Assembly: GCF_018380615.1 (NCBI RefSeq)
Contig: NZ_JAGYVZ010000012.1
Span: 1-64,000, forward strand
DNA from: Flavobacterium psychroterrae
Lineage (GTDB): Bacteria > Bacteroidota > Bacteroidia > Flavobacteriales > Flavobacteriaceae
Reading direction: 5' to 3'
DNA length: 64,000 nucleotides
The notes under the pieces were generated by a model. That model had not been told where the DNA came from and did not search any database. It was given only the letters and a program-made list of their open reading frames with translations. Below are positions 44,584-52,543 of this stretch, one piece after another (positions within the stretch are counted from its first letter, which is position 1; every line of letters starts with the position of its first letter). The translations under genes and the position numbers were made by a program.

Positions 44584-46002
44584 TTACCTATGAAGCAATC
44601 TTCCTAAAATCTGTATTGATTGTCTCAATTCATTCGTCCACGGTAAACCAAAACTCAATCGCATACAATTTGAAAACTGATCCTGAAAAGAGAAAATCCT
44701 GCCAGGCGCAATACTAATTTTATGCTGCATTGCAAGATGATAAAATGCCGCCGTATCAATACTTTTATCCAGTTCGATCCAAAGAAAAAATCCACCTTGC
44801 GGCTGACTTACTTTAGTTCCTTTTGGGAAAGATTCCAGAACAGTATTAATGTAATTATTGCAATTATGATTCAAAATCTGTCTTATTTTTCGAAGATGAT
44901 TCTCATACCGACCATTTTTAAGAAAATCTCCAACAACCTGATGCGTAATAGTAGGCGAGGAGAGCGAGTGATAAATTTTGTTGCGTAAAATCTCTTTTTT
45001 AAATTTCCCCGGCGAAACCCAACCCACTCGATATCCCGGAGCCAGAGTTTTAGAGACAGAACTGCAGCACAATACAATTCCGCTTTCGTCATAGGTTTTA
45101 CAATTTGTAGGTCGGCTGGAGCCAAAGTACAAATCGCCGTGAATATCATCCTCAATCAACGGAATATTATAAAACTCCATTAATTTAACCACTTCTATTT
45201 TATGCTCAGCCGGCATCATACTTCCGGACGGATTACTGAAATTACTCATCAGCAAACACAATTTTACTTTTTTAGTCGAAAGTGCTTTTTTTAAGGCATC
45301 TAACTCAATTCCCGTAGTCATGTTTGTAGGCAATTCCATGATATACAATCCCAGCGATTTAGCTAATTGCAAAATTCCAAAGTACGCAGGACTTTCAGTA
45401 ATAATAGTATCTCCTGGTTTCGTCAGCGTCATTAAACAATGCGATATCGCACTTGTACAACCCGGCGTTGTAATAATATCTTCTTCTGTTAAAGATCCGC
45501 CCCATGTAAAAGACCATCTTGCAATTTCCCTTCTTAAATTTGGATTTCCTTTTACCTGTTCGTAACTCGTTCCGCTATTTGGCAATTCTCGCATCGCCTG
45601 AATCATTCCCTTGTTTAATTTCGCAATCGGCAAAAGCTCATTTGAAGGAAAACCCAACGAAAGCATTGTGATATTTTTATCCGTCATATTACCATAAACC
45701 TGATCGATTAAATCTTCACGATCAACATTTACGCATTTTAAAATAGGACTGCTTGGCGAAGGTTCTGTAATAATTCGTGCCGATGTATTACTCACATAAT
45801 AACCGGATTGTGGACGCGATTCAATTAACGATCTGCTTTCGACTTCATAATATGCTTTACTTACCGTACTCATGCTGTAGCCGGTTTCAGCACAGACTTC
45901 ACGGATTGAAGGCAGCTTATCTCCAACATTTAAAACGCCTGATTTTATCTGTTTTTCGATTCTGTCAGCAAATTGCACATACAAGTAATTGGAATTTTTC
46001 AT
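44584..46002 (-). CDS. MocR-type transcriptional regulator (GntR HTH plus aminotransferase domain)
   Basis: Protein of 472 residues. N-terminal GntR winged helix (~1-70: QIKSGVLNVGDKLPSIREVCAETGYSMSTVSKAYYEVESRSLIESRPQSGYYV) fused to a class I aminotransferase domain (~100-470) with GNPNLRREIARWSF, NFSNPSGSMMP, EDDIHGDLYFGSSRP and PLP Lys in CSSVSKTLAPGYRVGWVS. MocR proteins sense PLP or an amino compound and usually control the divergent gene, here a RarD-type permease. No PdxR target (pdxS/T) is nearby. Confidence 0.9.
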   Translation of the reverse strand: MKNSNYLYVQFADRIEKQIKSGVLNVGDKLPSIREVCAETGYSMSTVSKAYYEVESRSLIESRPQSGYYVSNTSARIITEPSPSSPILKCVNVDREDLIDQVYGNMTDKNITMLSLGFPSNELLPIAKLNKGMIQAMRELPNSGTSYEQVKGNPNLRREIARWSFTWGGSLTEEDIITTPGCTSAISHCLMTLTKPGDTIITESPAYFGILQLAKSLGLYIMELPTNMTTGIELDALKKALSTKKVKLCLLMSNFSNPSGSMMPAEHKIEVVKLMEFYNIPLIEDDIHGDLYFGSSRPTNCKTYDESGIVLCCSSVSKTLAPGYRVGWVSPGKFKKEILRNKIYHSLSSPTITHQVVGDFLKNGRYENHLRKIRQILNHNCNNYINTVLESFPKGTKVSQPQGGFFLWIELDKSIDTAAFYHLAMQHKISIAPGRIFSFQDQFSNCMRLSFGLPWTNELRQSIQILGRLLHR

Positions 46003-46106
46003 AAAAAAAAACTGTTATGGTGCAATTTACAAAAACTGTATCTGTATTGCTGTTTTATTTTTTAGAAATTTGCTTTAATAAGAAAACTAAACAAAAACCA
46101 AGATTT

Positions 46107-47024
46107 GTGAAAACAACAAAATACTACTTAGCCGCAATAACCTGCTTTATAATCTGGGGATTTTTTAGTTTGGTTTTAAAACCAATACACGAATATCCGT
46201 CTCTTGATATTTTATTCTATCGCGTTTTTAGCTGTAGTATTTTAATGTTGATTATTGCTTTTACTTTCAAAAGAAAAAGAATAAAAGAAGCAATAGAAAC
46301 CTTTAAATCGATGTCAGCTTTTGAGAAACGCAAAACAGTTTTATTGAACATTGGCGGAAGCGTTTTTTTAATGGCAAACTGGTTTACATTTATCTATGTA
46401 ATGAATCATGTTAGTGTAAAAGCGACTTCATTAGCCTATTTGGTTTGTCCAATTTTAACCACATTGCTGGCGTATTTTATATTGCATGAAAAACTCAGCA
46501 AAACCCAATGGATGGCAGTAGGATTAAGCATTTCCGGTTGTGTACTTTTATCATATGCCAATATAATGGATATGTTTTTCAGTATTATTATCGGTTTCAC
46601 TTACGCTTCTTATTTAGTAAGCCAGCGTGTCAATAAAGGGTTTGACAAATTCATAATCCTGACATTTCATATTACATTGGCAGCATTATTTTTAGTGCCT
46701 ATTTATCCCGCATATAGCGGACCAGTTCCAACAGAATTTAAGTTTTATTTCTGTATAGAAACCATCGCGATTTTGTTCACTATTTTTCCGTTGTTCCTTA
46801 ATTTGTATGCCCTTTCCGGTATTAATTCATCAACAGTAGGAATGCTTTTAAACATAAACCCAATGATTGCTTTTCTGTTGGCAATTTTCGTTTATCACGA
46901 ACCAATTGGCGACATACAAGTTATAGCCTATTGCATTGTTTTTCTTGCAGTATTAGTTTTTAATTCACATCATATTTTTGCCATAAAGCAAAGATTTACC
47001 ACAATATCCAAAGATTCGAAGTAA
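46107..47024 (+). CDS. EamA/RarD-type permease
   Basis: Ten-transmembrane drug/metabolite transporter. GTG 46107 gives VKTTKYYLAAITCFIIWGFFSLVLKP, the usual start of the RarD type, and a protein of 305 residues. An ATG at 46017 in the same frame adds 30 residues (MVQFTKTV...) that fall within the divergent promoter region and do not look like family sequence, though they cannot be excluded. Likely amino acid or metabolite export/import, controlled by the divergent MocR regulator. Confidence 0.85.
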   Translation: MKTTKYYLAAITCFIIWGFFSLVLKPIHEYPSLDILFYRVFSCSILMLIIAFTFKRKRIKEAIETFKSMSAFEKRKTVLLNIGGSVFLMANWFTFIYVMNHVSVKATSLAYLVCPILTTLLAYFILHEKLSKTQWMAVGLSISGCVLLSYANIMDMFFSIIIGFTYASYLVSQRVNKGFDKFIILTFHITLAALFLVPIYPAYSGPVPTEFKFYFCIETIAILFTIFPLFLNLYALSGINSSTVGMLLNINPMIAFLLAIFVYHEPIGDIQVIAYCIVFLAVLVFNSHHIFAIKQRFTTISKDSK

Positions 47025-47089
47025 CGTTAGGTTATTATATTTTTTATTGGTTTAAAATGTTAATTACCAGAATCTTTACAGGATATTTA

Positions 47090-47126
47090 AACAGGAATGA
47101 TTATTTTTTCGTTCCTGTTTTTTTTT
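47090..47126 (+). terminator. Permease gene terminator
   Basis: AACAGGAA (47090-47097) pairs with TTCCTGTT (47112-47119), with a long T run. Confidence 0.75.
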
Positions 47127-47266
47127 GCCACGAATTGCACGAATAAACACGAATTTTTATTCTGTTTGGGTAACAAAATAATTCTTGAATTAGTCCCGAA
47201 AAAACTTAAAATTTTTATAGATCTGGCAGATAAAAAATTCGAGAAAATTCGTGTAATTCGTGGCAA
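47125..47266. repeat. TTGCCAC...GTGGCAA hairpin element, copy 3
   Basis: Ends TTGCCACGAATT (47125-47136) and AATTCGTGGCAA (47255-47266) are perfect complements, with further CACGAA/TTCGTG matches inside. At 142 bp it is the longest copy in the window. Confidence 0.65.
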
Positions 47267-47325
47267 ACTTTTTTACTCTCAACAACTTTAATTAAAATTA
47301 CCAGAATCTTAACAGCGTATTAAAG

Positions 47326-47356
47326 CAGGAATGAGTATTTTCATTCCTGATTTTTT
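47326..47356 (+). terminator. Second copy of the duplicated terminator
   Basis: CAGGAATGA (47326-47334) pairs with TCATTCCTG (47341-47349), followed by ATTTTTT. Confidence 0.65.
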
Positions 47357-47421
47357 ATGCAATAAAGTGTAGAAAAATACTTGTCACACAAAGCAATTAA
47401 AAAATCATTTTAATCTGTGAA

Positions 47422-47439
47422 TCCCGATAGCTATTGGGA
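47422..47439. repeat. 18-bp palindrome, copy 3 (one mismatch)
   Basis: TCCCGATAGCTATTGGGA. Flanking sequence reads AATCTGTG before and TGGCAAAA after, which would join to the AATCTGTGGCAAAA end of the element at 16150-16212 if the palindrome and a TG duplication were removed. Confidence 0.7.
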
Positions 47440-47474
47440 GTGGCAAAAAACAATACAAACAGAACTATATTTAT

Positions 47475-49736
47475 ATGAAAAATACCAAACTTCAAGCCTT
47501 TATTCCGTTATTTTATTTAGTGTGGTCTGATGATTTGCTGACTCAGAAAGAGTTTACAACCATTCAGACATTTATCAATGATTTGACATGGCTTTCGCCC
47601 GAAGAAAAACAACAACTTGTTTCAAGATTAGACATTTCAAATCCGCCTTCGCGAAATGAACTCGCACAATGGAAATCAGATATTGAAAACAGCATTCAAA
47701 ATAAAGAAGACATAAAATCAATATTTGATATTGCCGTAGCACTTTCTGAAAAAGATCTCGATATTTCGAAATTAGAATCTGATTTTATAAAATTAGAAAA
47801 TGACCTTGGGATTTTAGGCGAAGAAGCACTTCAGAATTTCAAAACCAAAGCCCATTCTTTTACAGCAAATTCACAAACCAACAGTGATTTTGATATTCAG
47901 AAGATAACGGACATTTTAAATGGAAAAGAAGCAGCGATAATCAACAAAGTAAAATCGGTGATTTCAAGACCTGAATTTGCTTATGAAACTTCAACAGATA
48001 TTAATGTATATCGTCAAACCGTTTACAATTGGTGTAAAATTCTCGCAGACGAAAATCTGGGCAATATGGCATATCCGGCACGACATGGCGGAGGAGAAAA
48101 CATAGCCGATTATTTTGCTATTATGGAAACCTTGAGTTACCACGATTTGAGTTTAGTGATAAAATTTGGCGTTCAGTTTGGACTTTGGGGAATGAGCGTT
48201 CAATCTTTAGGAACCGAAAAACATTATGCCAAATACCTAAAAGATATTGGAAGTCTAAAAATTCCGGGTTGTTTTGCAATGACCGAAACACATCACGGTT
48301 CAAACGTAAAAGGACTGGAAACTACAGCAACTTATAATCATAACGATCAAACGTTTACGATTCATACGCCCAATAAAAATGCGCAGAAAGAATATATTGG
48401 GAACGCTGCAGTTCACGGACAAATGGCGACCGTTTTTGCCAAATTAATTATCGACGGGCACGATTATGGCGTAAATGCATTTGTTGTTCCGTTACGAGAT
48501 ACAAAAGGAAATACGTTAAACGGAATCACAATTGGTGATTGCGGACATAAAATGGGATTAAACGGCGTAGATAACGGAACAATTAGTTTTGATAATGTCG
48601 TAATTCCGAAAGAAAATATGCTGGATCGTTTTGCTTCGGTAAATGATAAAGGCGAATTTGAAAGCCCGATTCCGAGTGATAACCGACGCTTCTTTACCAT
48701 GTTAGGTACTTTGGTTGGAGGACGAATCGGGATTCCGCGTTCGGCTTTGGCTGCAGCCAAATCAGGATTGACAATTGCCATTCGATACAGCGATCAACGT
48801 AGACAATTTGGACCAGAGGGAGGATCAGAAGTTCCGATTTTAAATTACAGAATGCATCAACGCAGATTATTTCCTCCGTTGGCTAAAACCTACGCCGTAC
48901 ATTTTGCCCTGCAATATCTTACGAAACGTTTCCTGAATAAAACCGAACCGGAAATGCAGGAAATTGAAGCGCTCGCTGCCGGAATGAAATCGTATTCAAC
49001 CTGGTCAACAAGAGATATTTTGCAGGAATGCAGAGAGGCAATAGGAGGGAAAGGATATTTATCTGAAAACCGAATCGATGCCTTAAAAAATGATACCGAA
49101 ATTTACACCACTTTTGAAGGGGATAATACCGTTTTGATGCAATTAGTAGCTAAAAATAGATTGTCTGAATTCAGAAAAGCGTTTGGAGAAATGGGAGCTG
49201 CAGGCATTATCAATTATGTTTATGAAAATGCAAAAACAGCCATTACAGAAAAAAATCCTATTGCAACCCGCAAAACAGATGATGAACATTTATTAGACGA
49301 AGAGTTTCATCTACAGGCTTTTATTCATAGAGAAAAAACAATTCTGGCTTCTGCCGCACGACGAATTAAAAAATTAGTCGACGGTGGTTTAGAACCTTAC
49401 GATGCTTTTAATGTCGTGCAACACCAAATGATCGATGTCGCTCAGGCGTATTTAGAAAGAGTGGTTTTAGAACAATTTCAATTAGCAATAAAAGAAGTCG
49501 AAGATCAAAAATCAAAAGAAATTTTGACAAAACTAAATCATTTATATGCTCTTTCACAAATAGAAAAAAACAAAGCGTGGTATCTTGAAGATGGTTATAT
49601 GGAAGCCGTAAAAACAAAAGCAATCCGTAAAATGGTCAATCAGCTTTGTTGGGATATTCGTCCCGATGCAGTTTCATTAGTGAACGCTTTTGATATTCCG
49701 GAAAGTTGTTTGGCGGCGCCAATTGCTGTTAAGTAA
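47475..49736 (+). CDS. Acyl-CoA dehydrogenase/oxidase-like flavoprotein
   Basis: Protein of 753 residues, nearly twice a standard acyl-CoA dehydrogenase (~380). An N-terminal ~130-residue region of helices (LSPEEKQQLVSRLDISNPPSRNELAQWK) precedes the core: FAMTETHHGSNVKGLETTATY (~267-287), GHKMGLNGVDNGTISFDNVVIP (~355), RQFGPEGGSEVPILNYRMHQRRLFP (~436-460) and ECREAIGGKGYLSENRID catalytic region (~516-533). The C-terminal ~170 residues are helical. This architecture resembles peroxisomal acyl-CoA oxidases and Bacteroidota homologues, implying beta-oxidation of fatty acyl-CoA. Substrate length unknown. Confidence 0.88.
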   Translation: MKNTKLQAFIPLFYLVWSDDLLTQKEFTTIQTFINDLTWLSPEEKQQLVSRLDISNPPSRNELAQWKSDIENSIQNKEDIKSIFDIAVALSEKDLDISKLESDFIKLENDLGILGEEALQNFKTKAHSFTANSQTNSDFDIQKITDILNGKEAAIINKVKSVISRPEFAYETSTDINVYRQTVYNWCKILADENLGNMAYPARHGGGENIADYFAIMETLSYHDLSLVIKFGVQFGLWGMSVQSLGTEKHYAKYLKDIGSLKIPGCFAMTETHHGSNVKGLETTATYNHNDQTFTIHTPNKNAQKEYIGNAAVHGQMATVFAKLIIDGHDYGVNAFVVPLRDTKGNTLNGITIGDCGHKMGLNGVDNGTISFDNVVIPKENMLDRFASVNDKGEFESPIPSDNRRFFTMLGTLVGGRIGIPRSALAAAKSGLTIAIRYSDQRRQFGPEGGSEVPILNYRMHQRRLFPPLAKTYAVHFALQYLTKRFLNKTEPEMQEIEALAAGMKSYSTWSTRDILQECREAIGGKGYLSENRIDALKNDTEIYTTFEGDNTVLMQLVAKNRLSEFRKAFGEMGAAGIINYVYENAKTAITEKNPIATRKTDDEHLLDEEFHLQAFIHREKTILASAARRIKKLVDGGLEPYDAFNVVQHQMIDVAQAYLERVVLEQFQLAIKEVEDQKSKEILTKLNHLYALSQIEKNKAWYLEDGYMEAVKTKAIRKMVNQLCWDIRPDAVSLVNAFDIPESCLAAPIAVK

Positions 49737-49751
49737 GATTTTTTAGAAGAA

Positions 49752-49873
49752 AGAGAATAGAAGCAAGAGAATAGAGTGAAGAGAATAGAAGCAAGAGAAT
49801 AGAGGCAAGAGAATAGAAGCAAGAGAATAGAGTCAAAAGAATAGAGTCAAGAGAATAGAAGCAAGAGAATAGA
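49752..49873. repeat. 14-bp minisatellite AGAGAATAGAAGCA, 8 copies plus partial
   Basis: Eight head-to-tail 14-mers (49752-49863) with variants at the last four positions (AGCA, GTGA, GGCA, GTCA), then a partial unit. No spacers between units, so not CRISPR. The rest of the 338-nt gap holds the terminator at 49883 and AT-rich sequence. Confidence 0.9.
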
Positions 49874-49882
49874 TTTTACCAG

Positions 49883-49923
49883 AGCTTTGTCAAAGTTTTA
49901 AAACTTTGACAAAGCTTTTTTTT
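49883..49923. terminator. Terminator after the acyl-CoA dehydrogenase gene
   Basis: 34-bp near-perfect palindrome, AGCTTTGTCAAAGTTTT and its complement, followed by a T run. Confidence 0.85.
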
Positions 49924-50074
49924 TGGTAAAATTGAGTCTGCACATTTTTGTCAAAATAAAAATCTGCTCAATCTGCAAAATCTGCGAGAAAAAAAACTGA
50001 ACAACCCAATTTATACTACAACAAAAACTAGTTAGTCATAAAATTATTTATATCAATTAATCAATCAAGCAATA

Positions 50075-50419
50075 CTAAATCATAGATTTATTAAAATAAT
50101 TCGATTTCTCGAAATCCATTATATTGATTGAAATCACTGGAACTTCCGGTAGAATATCATTTAGTTTAGAAACAATTGCTTTTGATAATTTCGCTTTTTC
50201 ATCTGCATTTCGACCTTCCATGATATATCCAAACACATGAATAAAATCATCTAAGGAATTTCCGTTATTATAGTACGAAAAAGGATTGATACGAACTTTA
50301 ATTTCAGACGCAATAAAAAGATCCGTTGATAATGCCGAATTAAAAACTTCCTGCATGATATCGTCCGCAGATTTTAACCGAATCACATTTTCTGAACAAT
50401 CTATAATAAAATGAGGCAT
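50075..50419 (-). CDS. 5-carboxymethyl-2-hydroxymuconate isomerase (CHMI) family protein
   Basis: Protein of 114 residues, the family length (~115-125). N-terminal Pro-2 (after Met removal) is the catalytic base, followed by HFIIDCSENV. Tautomerase-like fold; family members isomerise aromatic degradation intermediates. No homoprotocatechuate genes are nearby, so the true substrate is unclear. Confidence 0.82.
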   Translation of the reverse strand: MPHFIIDCSENVIRLKSADDIMQEVFNSALSTDLFIASEIKVRINPFSYYNNGNSLDDFIHVFGYIMEGRNADEKAKLSKAIVSKLNDILPEVPVISINIMDFEKSNYFNKSMI

Positions 50420-50542
50420 TTGTGTTTAGTTTTTTTTAATTAGAAATTTAATGTATTCAAATTTACATAAAACATTCGAGTGTGAATATCTCTTTACCTA
50501 TATGAATTAATGTAAAATGAAATGACTTTTATACACAATCAA

Positions 50543-50562
50543 ACTATGTTTCTATGTGTTAA
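50543..50562 (+). repeat. Dispersed copy of the 44539-44558 repeat end
   Basis: CTATGTTTCTATGTGTTAAA, identical to the right end of the element at 44412-44558; no matching left end nearby. Confidence 0.6.
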
Positions 50563-50655
50563 AGAATTTTCCGCGAAGTTTTTCATATAATTTTCCTGTT
50601 ACGAAATTCAAAATCTGCGACCTATAAATAATTCACATTTGTATTCACACTTTCT

Positions 50656-50663
50656 TATATTTG
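50656..50663 (+). promoter_or_regulatory. -7 box TATATTTG upstream of the DUF6377 gene
   Basis: TATATTTG, 25 nt before the TTG start. A TTG at 50639-50641 lies 14 nt upstream, shorter than the consensus spacing. Confidence 0.45.
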
Positions 50664-50688
50664 TGGGTCTCATTATATTTTAATTGTT

Positions 50689-52332
50689 TTGAAAAAATTT
50701 CTTTCGTTTATTCTGTTTGTTCTTTTAAGTATTCCTGTTTATTCATCGGATAGCACAGATACTATTTTGGCAAAATTAAACGATGCTCTTAAAAATAAAG
50801 CACATTATGTTCGCCTTAAAGAAGAACGTATTGCGAACTTCAAAAAAATAAAATCCGAAGATTTAACGAAAGAACAAGAGTACAATTACAACAAAACCTT
50901 ATATACAGAATACCAGAAATTCAACTCAGATTCGGCTATTTTTTATGTAAAAAAGAATCTGAAAATTGCGAATGAACTTCAGAATCAGGAATTACTCAAT
51001 CTGGCAAATTTGCAATTGGTAACACTTTATTCCTCTTCGGGAAAATATCGTGAATCTGAAGCAATTTTAAAAAATATTAATAAAAATACATTATCAAGAT
51101 CTTTGCTTCAAACGTATTATATCGCGTATCGTGAATTTTTTGAACACTATGCTGCAAATAGTTATGATATAAAATACATTCAGCAAATACGCCAATATCG
51201 CGATTCGTTAGTTACAGTTTTAGAACCCAATACGCTGAATTATCAAATTACTAAGATTCAGCAAGTAATGGCCAAGAAAAATTTTGCTCTTGCCGAAAAA
51301 CAATTACTGCAATTATTTAGTACAATAAAAGAAGATAATCCGCAATATGCCATGATTACCTATCTTTTAGGAAGTATTTATGAAGCGAAACATCAATTAG
51401 AATTAAGAAAGAAATACTACGCACTTTCAGCAACTTCAGATATTAGAAATGCCAATAAAGACAATGCTTCGCTGCAGGAATTGGCATTGGTTTTTTATCA
51501 GGTTGGAGATGTTGATATGGCGTATAAATTAACGCAATCGGCTATTGAAGATGCACTTTATTGCAATGTTCAGTTTCGCACCTTATTAATGTCAGAAGTG
51601 TATTCGATCATCAATACCGTTTATTTAGAAAGAGAAGCAAAACGAAAAACCGACTTGCAATTGTATCTTTTATGCATCAGTTTATTATCGGCATTTTTAA
51701 TAGTAGCCGTAATTTATGTCTACAAGCAAATGAAAAAAGTGTCCAGAATTCGTGGAGAACTTTATGAAACCAGCCAGAAATTAGCCGAATTAAACAAAGA
51801 CATTACAGAAACTAATAATCAGCTTCAGGAACGTAACGCGCAATTATCAGAATCAAATCATATTAAGGAGGAATATATTGCGCACTTTTTCAGCCTTTGT
51901 TCTACTTACATCAATAAGCTCGAAAATTACCGTATTATTTTAAACAAAAAAGCCACTGCAAAACAGTTTGATGAGATTTACAAAATGCTAAAATCGACTA
52001 CTTTGGTTGATAATGAACTGGAGGAATTATACAAAAACTTTGATATTATCTTTCTGAATTTATATCCCACTTTCGTGAAAGATTTCAACGCACTTTTAAT
52101 TAAGGAAGAACAAATCATTTTAAAACAAGGAGAACTTCTTAACACAGAACTTAGAATTTTTGCTTTGATTCGGTTGGGAATTACCGACAGTGTAAAAATT
52201 GCAGCTTTTCTGAGATACTCTTTAAGCACCATTTATAATTACAGAACCAGAGCCCGAAATAAAGCTGCAGTTTCCCGAAATGATTTTGAAGAAATGGTCA
52301 TTAAAATTGGCTTAATTTCATTAAAAGTCTAA
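50689..52332 (+). CDS. DUF6377 membrane-bound regulator
   Basis: Protein of 547 residues starting at TTG 50689 (MKKFLSFILFVLLSIPVYSS signal peptide). Residues ~25-320 are TPR-like helices, a transmembrane helix lies at ~325-347 (LYLLCISLLSAFLIVAVIYVY), then a coiled coil (LYETSQKLAELNKDITETNNQLQERNAQLSES) and a C-terminal region with a LuxR-like helix-turn-helix (GITDSVKIAAFLRYSLSTIYNYRTRARNKA, ~500-530). Such proteins usually sit beside glycan-utilisation genes and are thought to sense outside signals and regulate transcription. Here the GH3 gene follows 211 nt downstream. Confidence 0.88.
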   Translation: MKKFLSFILFVLLSIPVYSSDSTDTILAKLNDALKNKAHYVRLKEERIANFKKIKSEDLTKEQEYNYNKTLYTEYQKFNSDSAIFYVKKNLKIANELQNQELLNLANLQLVTLYSSSGKYRESEAILKNINKNTLSRSLLQTYYIAYREFFEHYAANSYDIKYIQQIRQYRDSLVTVLEPNTLNYQITKIQQVMAKKNFALAEKQLLQLFSTIKEDNPQYAMITYLLGSIYEAKHQLELRKKYYALSATSDIRNANKDNASLQELALVFYQVGDVDMAYKLTQSAIEDALYCNVQFRTLLMSEVYSIINTVYLEREAKRKTDLQLYLLCISLLSAFLIVAVIYVYKQMKKVSRIRGELYETSQKLAELNKDITETNNQLQERNAQLSESNHIKEEYIAHFFSLCSTYINKLENYRIILNKKATAKQFDEIYKMLKSTTLVDNELEELYKNFDIIFLNLYPTFVKDFNALLIKEEQIILKQGELLNTELRIFALIRLGITDSVKIAAFLRYSLSTIYNYRTRARNKAAVSRNDFEEMVIKIGLISLKV

Positions 52333-52347
52333 TTTTTTATTTTAAAA

Positions 52348-52426
52348 TCACTACTTTTTTTGGTCTATATTTTTTATTAAATAATTGATAATCAAATATT
52401 TGATTTTTTATTTCACTACTTTTTTT
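52348..52426 (+). promoter_or_regulatory. Direct repeats TCACTACTTTTTTT flanking a 16-bp palindrome upstream of the GH3 gene
   Basis: TCACTACTTTTTTT at 52348-52361 and, 51 nt after the first ends, at 52413-52426. Between them is the perfect palindrome AATCAAATATTTGATT (52390-52405). Candidate binding sites for the adjacent DUF6377 regulator, by location only. Confidence 0.4.
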
Positions 52427-52543
52427 CGTTTAAAAATCCAAGACGAACTATAACGTTTTAGCTTTACAATATTATTAAAAGGTATTTATCACTTTATAGT
52501 GCCTTTTAGATTGTACCTTAAATGCTTTAATAAATTAATAGTT

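Larger units (their letters stand above)
47025..47474. other. Repeat-rich intergenic region before the acyl-CoA dehydrogenase
   Basis: No gene. It holds two diverged copies of one ~58-nt module (47062-47119 and 47296-47352), each ending in a terminator, with a TTGCCAC-family element (47125-47266) between them, and a palindrome copy at 47422-47439 inside a partial TTGCCAC-type repeat. Confidence 0.6.

Noticed and set aside
47097..47291. 64-residue frame in the permease downstream region
   Set aside because: It spans a terminator and the TTGCCAC hairpin element.
49752..49873. Possible CRISPR array
   Set aside because: Units are 14 bp, contiguous, without unique spacers, and no cas gene is nearby.
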